DNA of 64,000 nucleotides, from assembly GCA_030690545.1 (NCBI GenBank), contig JAUYGN010000010.1:19812-83811 (forward strand), given 5' to 3'. The position numbers and the translations under genes were made by a program. Origin of the DNA: Solirubrobacteraceae bacterium (lineage in GTDB: Bacteria; Actinomycetota; Thermoleophilia; Solirubrobacterales; Solirubrobacteraceae). Under the pieces are notes generated by a model. The model ran no database searches. It had not been told where the DNA came from and saw only the letters and a list, made by a program, of their open reading frames with translations. This document shows positions 8,432 through 16,608 of the stretch, piece after piece (the first letter of the stretch is position 1; each line of letters opens with the position of its first letter).

Positions 8432-8910
8432 TGCGCGCCCGCACGCTGCTCCGCGCGCGCATCGCGCCCGCGTCGAGCGAGAGTGGCGCATCCTTGATCA
8501 TCGCGCTCGCCTTCCTCACCCTCGTCGCGGTCGGTGCGCTCGCGCTCGCGAGCCTTGGCTTCACCTCGCAGAAGGCAGCCAACGTCCACGCCGAAGGCGA
8601 CCGCCTCGTCGGCGCGCTCGAGAGCGGCCTGCAGGGTGCGATCGAGGAGGTGCGGGTGCGCGAGCCGTTCGCCTGCCCGGCGACCGTCGCGCCTCCGCTG
8701 GTCGTCGACGGACACGCGGTCACGGTGGAATGCGACGCGGACGCGGACGCGACGCTGCGGCTCGTCGCCACGTCGGGCGCATGTCCGATCCGGCCGTCGC
8801 GGACGCTCGAGGCGATCGTCACGTTCTCGACGATCGGGGACGGCGATGGCGCGCGGATCGCCCGCATCACCGCGTGGAGAACCATCCAAGACCCCTGCCC
8901 GACGCCATGA
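8431..8910 (+). CDS. PilX-like small pilus-associated protein
   Basis: 159 aa. The N-terminus SGASLIIALAFLTLVAVGAL lacks the FTLIE signature but resembles the PilX N-terminal segment, where a hydrophobic helix follows a short polar leader. The mature domain has four Cys (in pairs near FACPAT, TVECD, SGACPI and QDPCP), suggesting disulphides. The ATG at 8431 uses the last base of the upstream stop (TGATG) and its end overlaps pilT (ATGA). Position between minor pilins and pilT supports a pilus role. The call rests on layout and the helix, not on a strong sequence match. Confidence 0.6.
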   Translation: MRARTLLRARIAPASSESGASLIIALAFLTLVAVGALALASLGFTSQKAANVHAEGDRLVGALESGLQGAIEEVRVREPFACPATVAPPLVVDGHAVTVECDADADATLRLVATSGACPIRPSRTLEAIVTFSTIGDGDGARIARITAWRTIQDPCPTP

Positions 8911-10115
8911 CCGAGCACGTCAACCGCATGCAGACCGACGGAGCCGAGCACACGCTGCACTCGGCCCAGAACGACGCTGGCGGAAGCCTGCTGACGAGCG
9001 CGCCGGTGCCGGCGCTGCTCGATGCCTGCCTCACCGCGCTCTGGGATCACGGCGGGACCGATCTCATCATCACCGCGGGCGCGCCGCCGCTACTGCGCAT
9101 CGATGGCGAGATCCACCCGATGGAGGGCCGCCAGACGCTGACGTCCGCGGTGACGTCGAGTGTCATCCGCGAGCTGCTCGGCCCCGAGCTGACGGCGGTG
9201 TTCGAGCGCAACAAGCAGGCCGACTTCGCGTTCAGCTGGAGAGATCAGGCTCGGCTGCGCGGAAACGCGTTCATGCAGAAGGGCACGGCGGCGCTCGCGC
9301 TGCGCATGCTCACGCTGCAGATCCCGACGATGGACCAGCTCAACCTGCCCGCCACCGTTCAGGGCTGGACCGACCTGCCGCGCGGGCTCGTGCTCGTGAC
9401 CGGCCCGACCGGCAGCGGCAAGTCGACGACGCTCGCCTCGATGCTCGACCACATCAACACCCACCAGGCGCGGCACATCGTCACGATCGAGGATCCGATC
9501 GAGTACTTCCATTTCCACAAGCGCGGCGCGGTGAACCAGCGCGAAGTGGGGCCCGACACCAACTCGTTCGCCGACGGCCTGCGCGCCGTCCTGCGCGAGG
9601 ATCCCGACGTCCTGCTGATCGGCGAGATGCGCGACCCGGAGAGCATCCAGGCGGCGCTGACGATCGCCGAGACCGGCCATCTCGTGTTCGCGACGCTGCA
9701 CACGAACGACACGGCGCAGACGTTCGACCGGATCGTCGACGTCTTCCCGGCCGAACGCCAGCCGCAGATCCGGCTGCAGCTCGCGCACACGCTCGCCGGC
9801 GTGCTGCACCAGCTCCTGATCCCCCGCGTCGACGGTGGGCGGGTCGCGGCGTTCGACGTCCTCAACGCCACGCAGGCCGTGCGCAACCTCGTGCGCGAGG
9901 GCAAGACGCGCCAGATCCGCAACATCGTCGCGACCGGCCAGCGCGAGGGGATGCAGACGCTCGAGATGTCGCTCAGCGAGCTCGTCGTGGTCGGCGTCAT
10001 CGGCTACGGGGAGGCGCTCGAGCACAGCCTCTACCCCGACGAGGTCGTTGCTCCGGCAGCGGCGGAGCCGGCGCTCGACGGAGGCGCTGCCGCAGCGCCG
10101 CCGGCCCGCGGCTGA
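8907..10115 (+). CDS. pilT: type IV pilus retraction ATPase PilT family
   Basis: 402 aa, slightly longer than usual because of a polar N-terminal segment of about 30 residues and an Ala-rich tail. It has the PilT/VirB11 core: Walker A GPTGSGKSTT (about 166-175), the Asp box TIEDPIEY, Walker B LLIGEMRD (about 236), the His box ATLHTNDTAQT, and the PilT-specific AFDVLNATQAVRNL region. It lacks the Cys-rich motif of PilB. It should depolymerise pili, so retractable (twitching-type) pili are expected. The start overlaps the upstream stop (ATGA). pilD (prepilin peptidase) and pilM/N/O are not in this window. Confidence 0.9.
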   Translation: MTEHVNRMQTDGAEHTLHSAQNDAGGSLLTSAPVPALLDACLTALWDHGGTDLIITAGAPPLLRIDGEIHPMEGRQTLTSAVTSSVIRELLGPELTAVFERNKQADFAFSWRDQARLRGNAFMQKGTAALALRMLTLQIPTMDQLNLPATVQGWTDLPRGLVLVTGPTGSGKSTTLASMLDHINTHQARHIVTIEDPIEYFHFHKRGAVNQREVGPDTNSFADGLRAVLREDPDVLLIGEMRDPESIQAALTIAETGHLVFATLHTNDTAQTFDRIVDVFPAERQPQIRLQLAHTLAGVLHQLLIPRVDGGRVAAFDVLNATQAVRNLVREGKTRQIRNIVATGQREGMQTLEMSLSELVVVGVIGYGEALEHSLYPDEVVAPAAAEPALDGGAAAAPPARG

Positions 10116-10128
10116 AGCGCTCGGATCG

Positions 10129-10647
10129 ATGACCGCCAACAGTCCGCACGATCGCTTCCGACCGGTCCCGAAGCCGCCGCCGGGGTTCAGCGCAGTCGCC
10201 GCGCAGCCGGCCCCGCAGCGCGCCGCGATGGTCGCTGGCTCCGCGCGGCGCGCCGGGTTCTGGAGGCGATTCGTGGCGGCGCTCATCGACCACACGCTCA
10301 TCGTCGGACTGTCGCTGCCGTTGTTCGCGATCGACGCCGCGCTGTACTACGTCGTGGGCATCCTCGGCGGGATCGTGTACCTGACCGTCCTCGAAGGCGG
10401 TGCGAGAGGGCAGACGATCGGCAAGCGAGCGCTCGGCATCCGCGTCGTCAGCCACGCAGCCGGCGCGCCGATCGGCCGCGTCCGCGCGTTCATCCGCTAC
10501 GTCGGCCGCTACGTGTCCTCGATCCTGCTGCTCGGCTACCTGTGGATGCTGTTCGACCGCGAGAAGCAGACCTGGCACGACAAGATGGCGGGCTCGATCG
10601 TGGTGCGGGCCGCCGACGCCTCGCCTTCCGGCCCGGTCGTCAGCTGA
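10129..10647 (+). CDS. RDD-family membrane protein
   Basis: 172 aa. A Pro-rich cytosolic stretch of about 40 residues precedes an RDD domain: the signature Arg is in RRAGFWRRFVAALIDH, followed by two close membrane segments (about 55-100), the GQTIGKRALGIRVV motif and a third segment ending in LMLFDREKQTWHDKMAGSIVV. RDD proteins are small integral membrane proteins of unclear function, some linked to transport. It starts 13 bases after pilT and probably belongs to the same transcript. Confidence 0.8.
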   Translation: MTANSPHDRFRPVPKPPPGFSAVAAQPAPQRAAMVAGSARRAGFWRRFVAALIDHTLIVGLSLPLFAIDAALYYVVGILGGIVYLTVLEGGARGQTIGKRALGIRVVSHAAGAPIGRVRAFIRYVGRYVSSILLLGYLWMLFDREKQTWHDKMAGSIVVRAADASPSGPVVS

Positions 10648-11029
10648 CGACGCCGCTCGTTCGGGCTCGGCACCCGACGCTCGGCAGCTCACGAACTCGG
10701 ATGGTCCCGATAGCGCGACCGGCCGGGCCTGCGACCGGCTCGCCGTTCGCGTGGTGGCGTCAATCCAGCATCACTCATAAGCGAAGGCGCCGGGCACGGC
10801 GACCGGACAATCCAGAAGCCGTATCCGACAGAAGCGCAGTAGTAGTTGGGCGGCCCGCCGATTTCATCTATGTATTACCTATGGACATTTCTTGACTTGC
10901 TGCTGATCTAGCGCATAGTCTGGCGACCGTTCTCGGCGGCGGCGGGGAGGGCGGACGACGCGTGGTCCCGCCTGCCGGCGAGGTTGATCGAAGTCAGTTG
11001 CTAACCGTCGTTACACGACAGGGGGATGG
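10648..11029. other. 382-base intergenic region before the FG-GAP/RTX gene
   Basis: No convincing gene is seen here. The first 210 bases carry nothing recognisable. The last 160 bases hold the 16-bp recurrent element, a promoter-like pair and a GGGGG Shine-Dalgarno sequence just before the next start. Confidence 0.6.
10868..10921 (+). promoter_or_regulatory. promoter with 16-bp recurrent element (copy c)
   Basis: CTATGTATTACCTATG (10868-10883) is the best match to the window consensus. It is followed by TTGACT (10892-10897) and, 18 bases later, TAGTCT (10916-10921). The element thus sits just upstream of a recognisable -35, the usual place for an activator site. The next gene starts at 11030. 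Confidence 0.55.
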
Positions 11030-12640
11030 ATGTTCAGCTTCGATGTTCAGCAGCGATCGCGGTCGCGAGGCCGTCCGGCGACGGTGCCCGGTGGCATGCG
11101 GCGCACGGCAGCGCGATGCGCGCTCGCATCGGTGATCGGGATCACGGCGATCGGGTCCGCGGTCTCGGCCGCGGCCGCTGCTACGCCGGCGAGCTTCGAT
11201 GCGGCGTCGACCTTCGGGCTCAATGGAGGTGCGCGCCCCACGGCCGTGGCGGTCGGCGATCTCAACGGCGACGGCAAGCTCGACACCGTTACGAGCAACC
11301 GCACGTCGAACACGGTGTCGGTGCTGCTCGGCGATGGCGCTGGCGGCCTCGGCACGGCGACGAGCTTCGGGCTCGGCGGCGCCACCTCACCGATCGCCGT
11401 GGCGATCGCCGACCTCGACAACGACGGCAAGCTCGACGTGGTGACGTCGAACGGCGCGCACAACAGCGTCTCGGTCCTGCTGGGTGATGGCACGGGCGAC
11501 CTTGGCACCGCGACGACGTTCTCCCTCGCGGGAGGCCAGTTCCCGAACGACATCGCCATCGGCGACCTCGACGGCGACGGCAATCCGGACGTCGTCACGT
11601 CGAACGGCAACTCCGACAACGTCTCGGTGCTGCTCGGCGACGGTCTCGGCGGCCTCGGCACGGCGGCGAGCCACGGGCTCAGCGGCGGCGACTTCCCGCA
11701 GAGCGTCGCGATCGCCGACCTCGACGGCGACGGCAAGCTCGACGTCACGGTCGCCAACCTGTTCACGAACGACGTGTCGGTGCTGCTCGGCGACGGTGCC
11801 GGCGGCCTCGGCTCCGCTGCCAACTTCGCGACCGGCTCGCTGCCGGTCGCCCTTGCCGTGGCGGACCTCGACGGCGACGGCAAGCGCGATGTCGCGACGG
11901 CGAACCTCAGCGGGAGCACGTCGGTGCTGCTCGGTGATGGCGCAGGCGGTCTCGGCAGCCCAAGCGCATTCGGGCTCGGCAGCGGGGCGAACGGGCCGAG
12001 CGCGATCGTCGTCGGTGATCCGAACGGCGACACCGAGCCCGATCTCATCACCGCCAACGGCACGTCGCACAACGTCTCGGTTCTCGCCGGCGACGGAGCC
12101 GGCGGCTTCGGTCTGGCAAGCGTGTTCGGTCTCGCGGGGCCTCGAGGACCGAGCGGAATCGCCGTCGGCGATCTCAACGGCGACGGGAGGCCCGACCTCG
12201 TCACGAGCAACGAGACGACCAGCAACGTCTCGGTGCTGCTCAACAACCTCGTGCCGAGCTGCGACGGCCATCCGGCGACGATCGTCGGCACGGAAGGCAA
12301 CGACGTCCTCGTCGGCACCAGCGGCGACGACGTCATCGTCGGGCTGGGCGGCAACGACGTCATCGTCGGGCTGGGCGGCAACGACATCATCTGCGGCGGC
12401 GCCGGCGACGATGTCATCGACGGTGGCTCGGGGCACGACCGGCTGTTCGGCCAGGCCGGCAACGACGTCATCTCCGGCGGCGCCGGCGACGACGTGATCT
12501 CCGGTGGCTGGGGCGACGACGTCATCTCGGGCGGAAACGGTGACGACACGATCGACGGCGCCGCTGGCTGGGACGTCTGCGCCGGTGGCTCGGGCACCGA
12601 CACGGCTGTCAACTGCGAGATCGAGAGCTCCATCCCCTAG
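11030..12640 (+). CDS. secreted FG-GAP/VCBS repeat protein with C-terminal RTX calcium repeats
   Basis: 536 aa. A long twin-Arg-like N-terminus with a hydrophobic stretch ending in SAAAAATPAS acts as a signal peptide (about 1-50). Residues about 60-405 are seven FG-GAP/VCBS repeats of about 50 residues, each with GDLNGDGKLD (a Ca-binding DxDxDG loop), VTSN and SVLLGDGAGGLG. Residues about 420-520 are RTX nonapeptides (GGNDVIVGL, GAGDDVIDG and similar), the calcium beta-roll. The likely form is a propeller plus beta-roll on or outside the cell; no enzymatic domain is visible. GGGGG lies 5 bases before the ATG at 11030. RTX rolls in Gram-negatives go with type I secretion, but none is seen here. 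Confidence 0.85.
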   Translation: MFSFDVQQRSRSRGRPATVPGGMRRTAARCALASVIGITAIGSAVSAAAAATPASFDAASTFGLNGGARPTAVAVGDLNGDGKLDTVTSNRTSNTVSVLLGDGAGGLGTATSFGLGGATSPIAVAIADLDNDGKLDVVTSNGAHNSVSVLLGDGTGDLGTATTFSLAGGQFPNDIAIGDLDGDGNPDVVTSNGNSDNVSVLLGDGLGGLGTAASHGLSGGDFPQSVAIADLDGDGKLDVTVANLFTNDVSVLLGDGAGGLGSAANFATGSLPVALAVADLDGDGKRDVATANLSGSTSVLLGDGAGGLGSPSAFGLGSGANGPSAIVVGDPNGDTEPDLITANGTSHNVSVLAGDGAGGFGLASVFGLAGPRGPSGIAVGDLNGDGRPDLVTSNETTSNVSVLLNNLVPSCDGHPATIVGTEGNDVLVGTSGDDVIVGLGGNDVIVGLGGNDIICGGAGDDVIDGGSGHDRLFGQAGNDVISGGAGDDVISGGWGDDVISGGNGDDTIDGAAGWDVCAGGSGTDTAVNCEIESSIP

Positions 12641-12699
12641 GGGAGCGGTCTCGCATGCATACGAACTACGTCAACAGAACAACGAGAAAGGTGGAGGAC

Positions 12700-14022
12700 A
12701 TGCACAGACGTTTCGACGGCCATGTGGCCGCGCGCCCAGCGCGCGCGGTCGGAGGTCGGTGGTGGCGGCGACGCAACACGGTGCTCGCCGGCACGCTGAC
12801 GGCGGCGATGCTCGGCCTGGGAGCGCAGGCCAGTCAGGCGCAGGAGGTCGTCGAGATGGGGGCGGCCAACAACGTGTACCAGACGATGCGCGAGGCGGCA
12901 CCGATCCTCGCGGCCGGCAGCGGTGCGGAGACGTTCACGTCGAACGCGACGCCGCAGGTCGGCGGTTGGTGGAACGCCCTCGGTGCCGACAGCAACCCCG
13001 ATACGACGACGCTGCGTGGCATCACGTCGGGGAACCTGCGTAAGCAGTTGCTCGGGCCTGGGCCGTATACGGCGCCTGGTGCGGCGTGTTCGACGCCTGC
13101 GACGACGTGTCCGTACGGGCCGTTGCAGATCGATGCGTTCTTCTCAGCCGATCAGGGCAACGTCAATCAGGTGCTTCTGGAGGACGTCGACGGGGGTACG
13201 TGTGAGACGGGAGCCGGCCAGGGACAGGGCGGCGAGAACGTGACGGCGTGCCCTGGGCGCGAAGACACCAAGACGCTGTTTACCGTCGGTCGGCTGGCGA
13301 TCTACAGTTGCGACGCGGCATACGCGACCGAAGGTGACGACGCCGGTAGTCCTGGTGCTCCGGTCGGTGCCGATCCGAACGGGAGCGGCAACGGCGTTCC
13401 GACGTCGCCGAACTGCAAGGCGGCGCCGGTGACGCTGGACTCCGACGACATGGATGGCCTCGTCGAGTGGCTCGATGCGAGCGACAGCAACAAGATGGCG
13501 ATCGCGTTGCCGTCGTCGGCGCCGTTCGGGGCTGCTGCTCGGCAGGCGTTGATCAACGCGAGCACGGAGGATTGGGAGTACGACGATTCGTCGGGTAACG
13601 CCGATCAGAACGCGTGGCCGGCGGGCACTGGGGCCAATCAGTGCGAGGGCACGTTGCCGACGGGTGCCGTTTGTCAGGTGCGGTTGGAGGCGGGCATCAG
13701 CCAGGTGCGTGGTGCTGTGACGTCGAACACGGTGCAGGTCGGGCTTGCGGCATTGTCGAATCTGCGGAACATCACGTGGACGTCGGGCCCGGACGACGGG
13801 TTGACGACCGATGATCCGAATGTCGTGATCCCGGTGCCGGAGTCGGCGTATACGACGGGGTACGGTCGGATCGAGCAGTATGCCGTCGGGATCGAGCGCT
13901 CGACGCCTGACGGTGACAAGGAGGACGTCGTCGATGACATCCTCGGTGGCGGCCCGTTCAGCGTGACGGGTACCACGGTGCAGACGATCTTCGCGAACTA
14001 CGGATACGAGCCGCTGCCGTAG
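12700..14022 (+). CDS. secreted, divergent ModA-like substrate-binding protein
   Basis: 440 aa. A basic N-terminus and a signal peptide end near AQASQAQE. The body follows the order of ModA-type periplasmic binding proteins: LRGITSGNLRKQLLG (the 'fagSg.L..QI' block), LQIDAFFSADQGNVNQVL ('DVFiSAD'), LFTVGRLAIYS ('NrLVL'), MAIALPSSAPFGAAARQAL ('IAianPehAPyGrAA.eAL'), VQVGLAALSNL ('aGfvalS') and a final TIFANYGYEPL. It is much longer than ModA (about 250 aa) through Cys-bearing, Gly/Asp-rich insertions. GGTGGAGG precedes the ATG at 12700. From about 13010 on, codons end in T or G far more often than in neighbours, a possible sign of transfer. Ligand unknown; oxyanion binding is an inference. Confidence 0.6.
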   Translation: MHRRFDGHVAARPARAVGGRWWRRRNTVLAGTLTAAMLGLGAQASQAQEVVEMGAANNVYQTMREAAPILAAGSGAETFTSNATPQVGGWWNALGADSNPDTTTLRGITSGNLRKQLLGPGPYTAPGAACSTPATTCPYGPLQIDAFFSADQGNVNQVLLEDVDGGTCETGAGQGQGGENVTACPGREDTKTLFTVGRLAIYSCDAAYATEGDDAGSPGAPVGADPNGSGNGVPTSPNCKAAPVTLDSDDMDGLVEWLDASDSNKMAIALPSSAPFGAAARQALINASTEDWEYDDSSGNADQNAWPAGTGANQCEGTLPTGAVCQVRLEAGISQVRGAVTSNTVQVGLAALSNLRNITWTSGPDDGLTTDDPNVVIPVPESAYTTGYGRIEQYAVGIERSTPDGDKEDVVDDILGGGPFSVTGTTVQTIFANYGYEPLP

Positions 14023-14062
14023 CCGGCTTCGCGATAGTGAAGAAGTAGTAGCGCTGGGTTCG

Positions 14063-14092
14063 GGGCGGGCGAGCGAAGGAGCTCGTCCGCCC
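14063..14092. terminator. hairpin after the ModA-like gene
   Basis: GGGCGGGCGAGC and GCTCGTCCGCCC pair over 12 bases (one G-T) around a six-base loop, 40 bases after the stop codon. It is a plausible factor-independent terminator without a U-tract. Confidence 0.55.
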
Positions 14093-14151
14093 GGCCAGCG
14101 TCACGCCGAACCGCGTCCACTCTAGGAGGGAGGCGGCGTCTCGCTTGAGAC

Positions 14152-14187
14152 TTGACACGCTCGGGCAAAATCTATGTACTGCCTAGG
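14152..14187 (+). promoter_or_regulatory. promoter with 16-bp recurrent element (copy d)
   Basis: TTGACA (14152-14157) is followed by CTATGTACTGCCTAGG (14172-14187). A clean -10 is not obvious; TATGTA inside the element is 15 bases from the -35. The gene starts at 14252. Confidence 0.5.
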
Positions 14188-14251
14188 TGCATTGCGTCGC
14201 GGGGGCCTGGCTCGGCGCACCTGGTTGTCGAACGAAGGAGCTTGGAGGGGG

Positions 14252-14947
14252 ATGAAGCAGCGGATCGTCGTCGATTCCGGCGCGGAGCATGGTGCGCCGC
14301 CACGCTCGCCTCGCCGGCGGCCGTCGGCAATCGCGTGGCTCGCCTTGGGGGGCGTCCTGCTCGTGGCGCTCGGCGCCGCCGTGATCGTCCTGCGAGGCGG
14401 TGGCGATGACGACGTGCTTCCGGCGAACAACGAGCGGTGCGGGCCGAAGGAGTCGCAGCCGCGAAGCGCGCTGTGCCCGGAGAGCGAGACGTTCGACCCG
14501 ATGCGGTACGTCCGCATCGGGGACCTGTACGACTGCTCCACGTTCGCCACCCAGGCTGACGCCCAGGCCGTGCTGCGCGCCGATCCGGGCGACCGCAACC
14601 GGCTCGACGACAACCGCGACGGCATCGCGTGCCCGCACCTGCGCGAGCCGCGGGACTTCGAGCCCGTCGAGCAGGTCCTGCGCTCGAAGTGCCGGCAATC
14701 GGATCCGCGCAGCGCGCGCTGTCCCGAGCGGTGGCGGCGCTTTGACCGCTTCGATCACGTCAAGAGCCAGGCCGGCGAGTTCAACTGCGCGTACTTCGCC
14801 AGCCAGGCCGACGCGCAGGCGGTGCTCCGCTACCAGATGAGCGATCCCAACGACTTGGACGACGACTACGACGGCATCGCGTGTCCGGATCTACCGGGCC
14901 CGAAGGACCGCAAGCCCGTCCCGCGGCCTCCCAAGCCGGCCACTTGA
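14252..14947 (+). CDS. membrane-anchored protein with two excalibur calcium-binding domains
   Basis: 231 aa. A cytosolic basic segment, one membrane helix (about 28-50), then two similar extracellular domains (about 62-130 and 145-215). Each has paired Cys and ends in the excalibur signature: DDNRDGIACP and DDDYDGIACP, with the Ca-binding DxDxDG loop; both also share the block ADAQAVLR. Excalibur domains occur in surface-associated proteins of Gram-positives and are thought to bind calcium. GGAGGGGG stands just before the ATG at 14252; an earlier in-frame ATG would read through the regulatory element. Role unknown. Confidence 0.8.
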   Translation: MKQRIVVDSGAEHGAPPRSPRRRPSAIAWLALGGVLLVALGAAVIVLRGGGDDDVLPANNERCGPKESQPRSALCPESETFDPMRYVRIGDLYDCSTFATQADAQAVLRADPGDRNRLDDNRDGIACPHLREPRDFEPVEQVLRSKCRQSDPRSARCPERWRRFDRFDHVKSQAGEFNCAYFASQADAQAVLRYQMSDPNDLDDDYDGIACPDLPGPKDRKPVPRPPKPAT

Positions 14948-14985
14948 AAGCACAGCCAACACATCTCAAGGAGTCGAGGACAACG

Positions 14986-16527
14986 ATGCATCCACAGCGA
15001 CGGTGGCGACAGTTCGGCAACAGCGCGCAGGCCCGCCGCAGCGAGTCGGGCTTCACGCTCATCGAGCTGCTCGTCACGATCACGATCCTCGGCATCCTGG
15101 CCGCGGTCGTGGTCTTCGCGGTGAGCGGCATCAACGATCGAGGTGAGCGGTCTGCGCGCGCTGCCGATGAGCGCGTCCTGCGAACCGCCCTGGAGGCGTA
15201 CTGCGCACGCCACAAGAAGTACGCGGAGATTCCCGAGTTGAAGAACGAGAAGTTCCTGGCCGACGATGGGTTGCCGAGAACCGTATACCACACAGTGACA
15301 ACCGGATCCGACGAGGAATGCGGCGAGGGCGACGACTCGTCGTACGTCATTTCAGGCAATGAGACGACAGTCGTCGACAGCTTGGATATCCCGGGCCTGG
15401 GCCCAGCGCACGTCGCGGTCGATACCGACACGAACGCCGTCTACGTCAGCAACATCCAGTCGGAGAACGTGTCGATATTCGACGGCAACACCAACCAGCA
15501 CGTCGCGAACGTGCCTACGGGTTCCGGCAACGCGAACGCGAAATGGATCACGGTCAACCCCAACAACAACAAGGTCTACGCGTCGTACACCAACAACATC
15601 GCCGTCATCGACGGGACCGACCCGGCGAACCCACTGGTCCTGGAGACGATTTCGACAGCAGGCAACGTCAGCGCGCCGATGGTCGTGACCTCGACGGGCA
15701 ACGTCTACGCGAGGACGAACAGCACGACGTACGTCATCGACGGCGCCAGCGACAGCGCGAGCACCGTCGACCTCGGACTACCCCAGCCACACCTCGCCGC
15801 CGGCGGCTCGCGGGCCTACGCGGTGGGTAGCACGTCGGGGCCGGGTGTCATCAAGATCATCGACGCCGGTGGAGCCATCGACGAGGCGACGTTCAACTCG
15901 ACCGAGCCGGGGTGCACGCAGAACCCGGCGCCGTCGGCGGTCTGCGAGCTCGGTCCCGTAAGCAACATGCGGCAGCCGAAGGTCGACGCTGCGGTCGGTC
16001 GCGTGTTCCTCCACGGACGGGTCTCCGTGGCGACGCCGAGCGGCACCGCGAACGCTCGGTCGAAGGTCTGGGTGCTCAACGCCGCGACGGGCGCCGTCAT
16101 CTCCTCGTACCGCGAGGCGGACTCGACTCCCAACTCGTCGGTGGGCGCGTACAACCCGAACACGCGCCGGCTGCACGTCGCGCTCGACGTCGCGGGTGCG
16201 TTCCCGGTCCGCGCCTACGACGTCATGGCCGATCCCGCCGTCGTGGATCTCGGCATCGCGCCGCTCCCCGGCCCCCCGTCGGCCGTCAGCGTGGACTCGG
16301 ACGTCGCCGTCGTCAATCCGAACACGAACCGGCTCTACCTCGCGCTCTTCCAGCCCAATCCGACCCTCGGGTCGCCGGGGGGTCTCGCCGTCCTTGACGT
16401 CTCGGGAACGTTCGATGCGTCGGGCGTCCTCGCCGGGGCGAACATCAGGGGCATCGCCGTGAACCCGAACACGAACCGGGTCTACGCGATCGACGCCAAC
16501 GGCCCGACGCTTCACATCCTCGAGTAG
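14986..16527 (+). CDS. type IV pilin fused to a beta-propeller domain
   Basis: 513 aa. Residues 22-60 are a full prepilin signal and core helix (G22 then FTLIELLVTITILGILAAVV, followed by the FAVSGINDRGERSA stretch) nearly identical in plan to the 119-residue major pilin at 1706. After a short pilin-like domain (to about 125), the remaining 380 residues are a YVTN-type propeller: repeated units with VDTDTNAVYVSN, VNPNNNKVYAS, YNPNTRRLHVAL, VNPNTNRLYLAL and VNPNTNRVYAID. The start at 14986 follows AAGGAG and GAGGA. It may be a minor or tip pilin that displays the propeller. The frame is continuous, so a fusion by assembly error is unlikely. Confidence 0.82.
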   Translation: MHPQRRWRQFGNSAQARRSESGFTLIELLVTITILGILAAVVVFAVSGINDRGERSARAADERVLRTALEAYCARHKKYAEIPELKNEKFLADDGLPRTVYHTVTTGSDEECGEGDDSSYVISGNETTVVDSLDIPGLGPAHVAVDTDTNAVYVSNIQSENVSIFDGNTNQHVANVPTGSGNANAKWITVNPNNNKVYASYTNNIAVIDGTDPANPLVLETISTAGNVSAPMVVTSTGNVYARTNSTTYVIDGASDSASTVDLGLPQPHLAAGGSRAYAVGSTSGPGVIKIIDAGGAIDEATFNSTEPGCTQNPAPSAVCELGPVSNMRQPKVDAAVGRVFLHGRVSVATPSGTANARSKVWVLNAATGAVISSYREADSTPNSSVGAYNPNTRRLHVALDVAGAFPVRAYDVMADPAVVDLGIAPLPGPPSAVSVDSDVAVVNPNTNRLYLALFQPNPTLGSPGGLAVLDVSGTFDASGVLAGANIRGIAVNPNTNRVYAIDANGPTLHILE

Positions 16528-16608
16528 TCATGAAGGCACGACCGAAACGACCCTGCCCGCAGTTTCCGGACAACAGCGGCATCAGATGACGACGAGAGGC
16601 CACGAACG

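Noticed and set aside
12632..12645. CCCCTAGGGG at the end of the RTX gene as another recurrent-element copy
   Set aside because: It has only one CTAGG block, no partner 11 bases away, and overlaps a stop codon.
14121..14127. CTAGGAGGG as an element copy
   Set aside because: There is no second half-site at the right spacing.
16528..16608. Molybdenum-cofactor riboswitch before modA
   Set aside because: The 81-base gap is too short and shows no matching structure.
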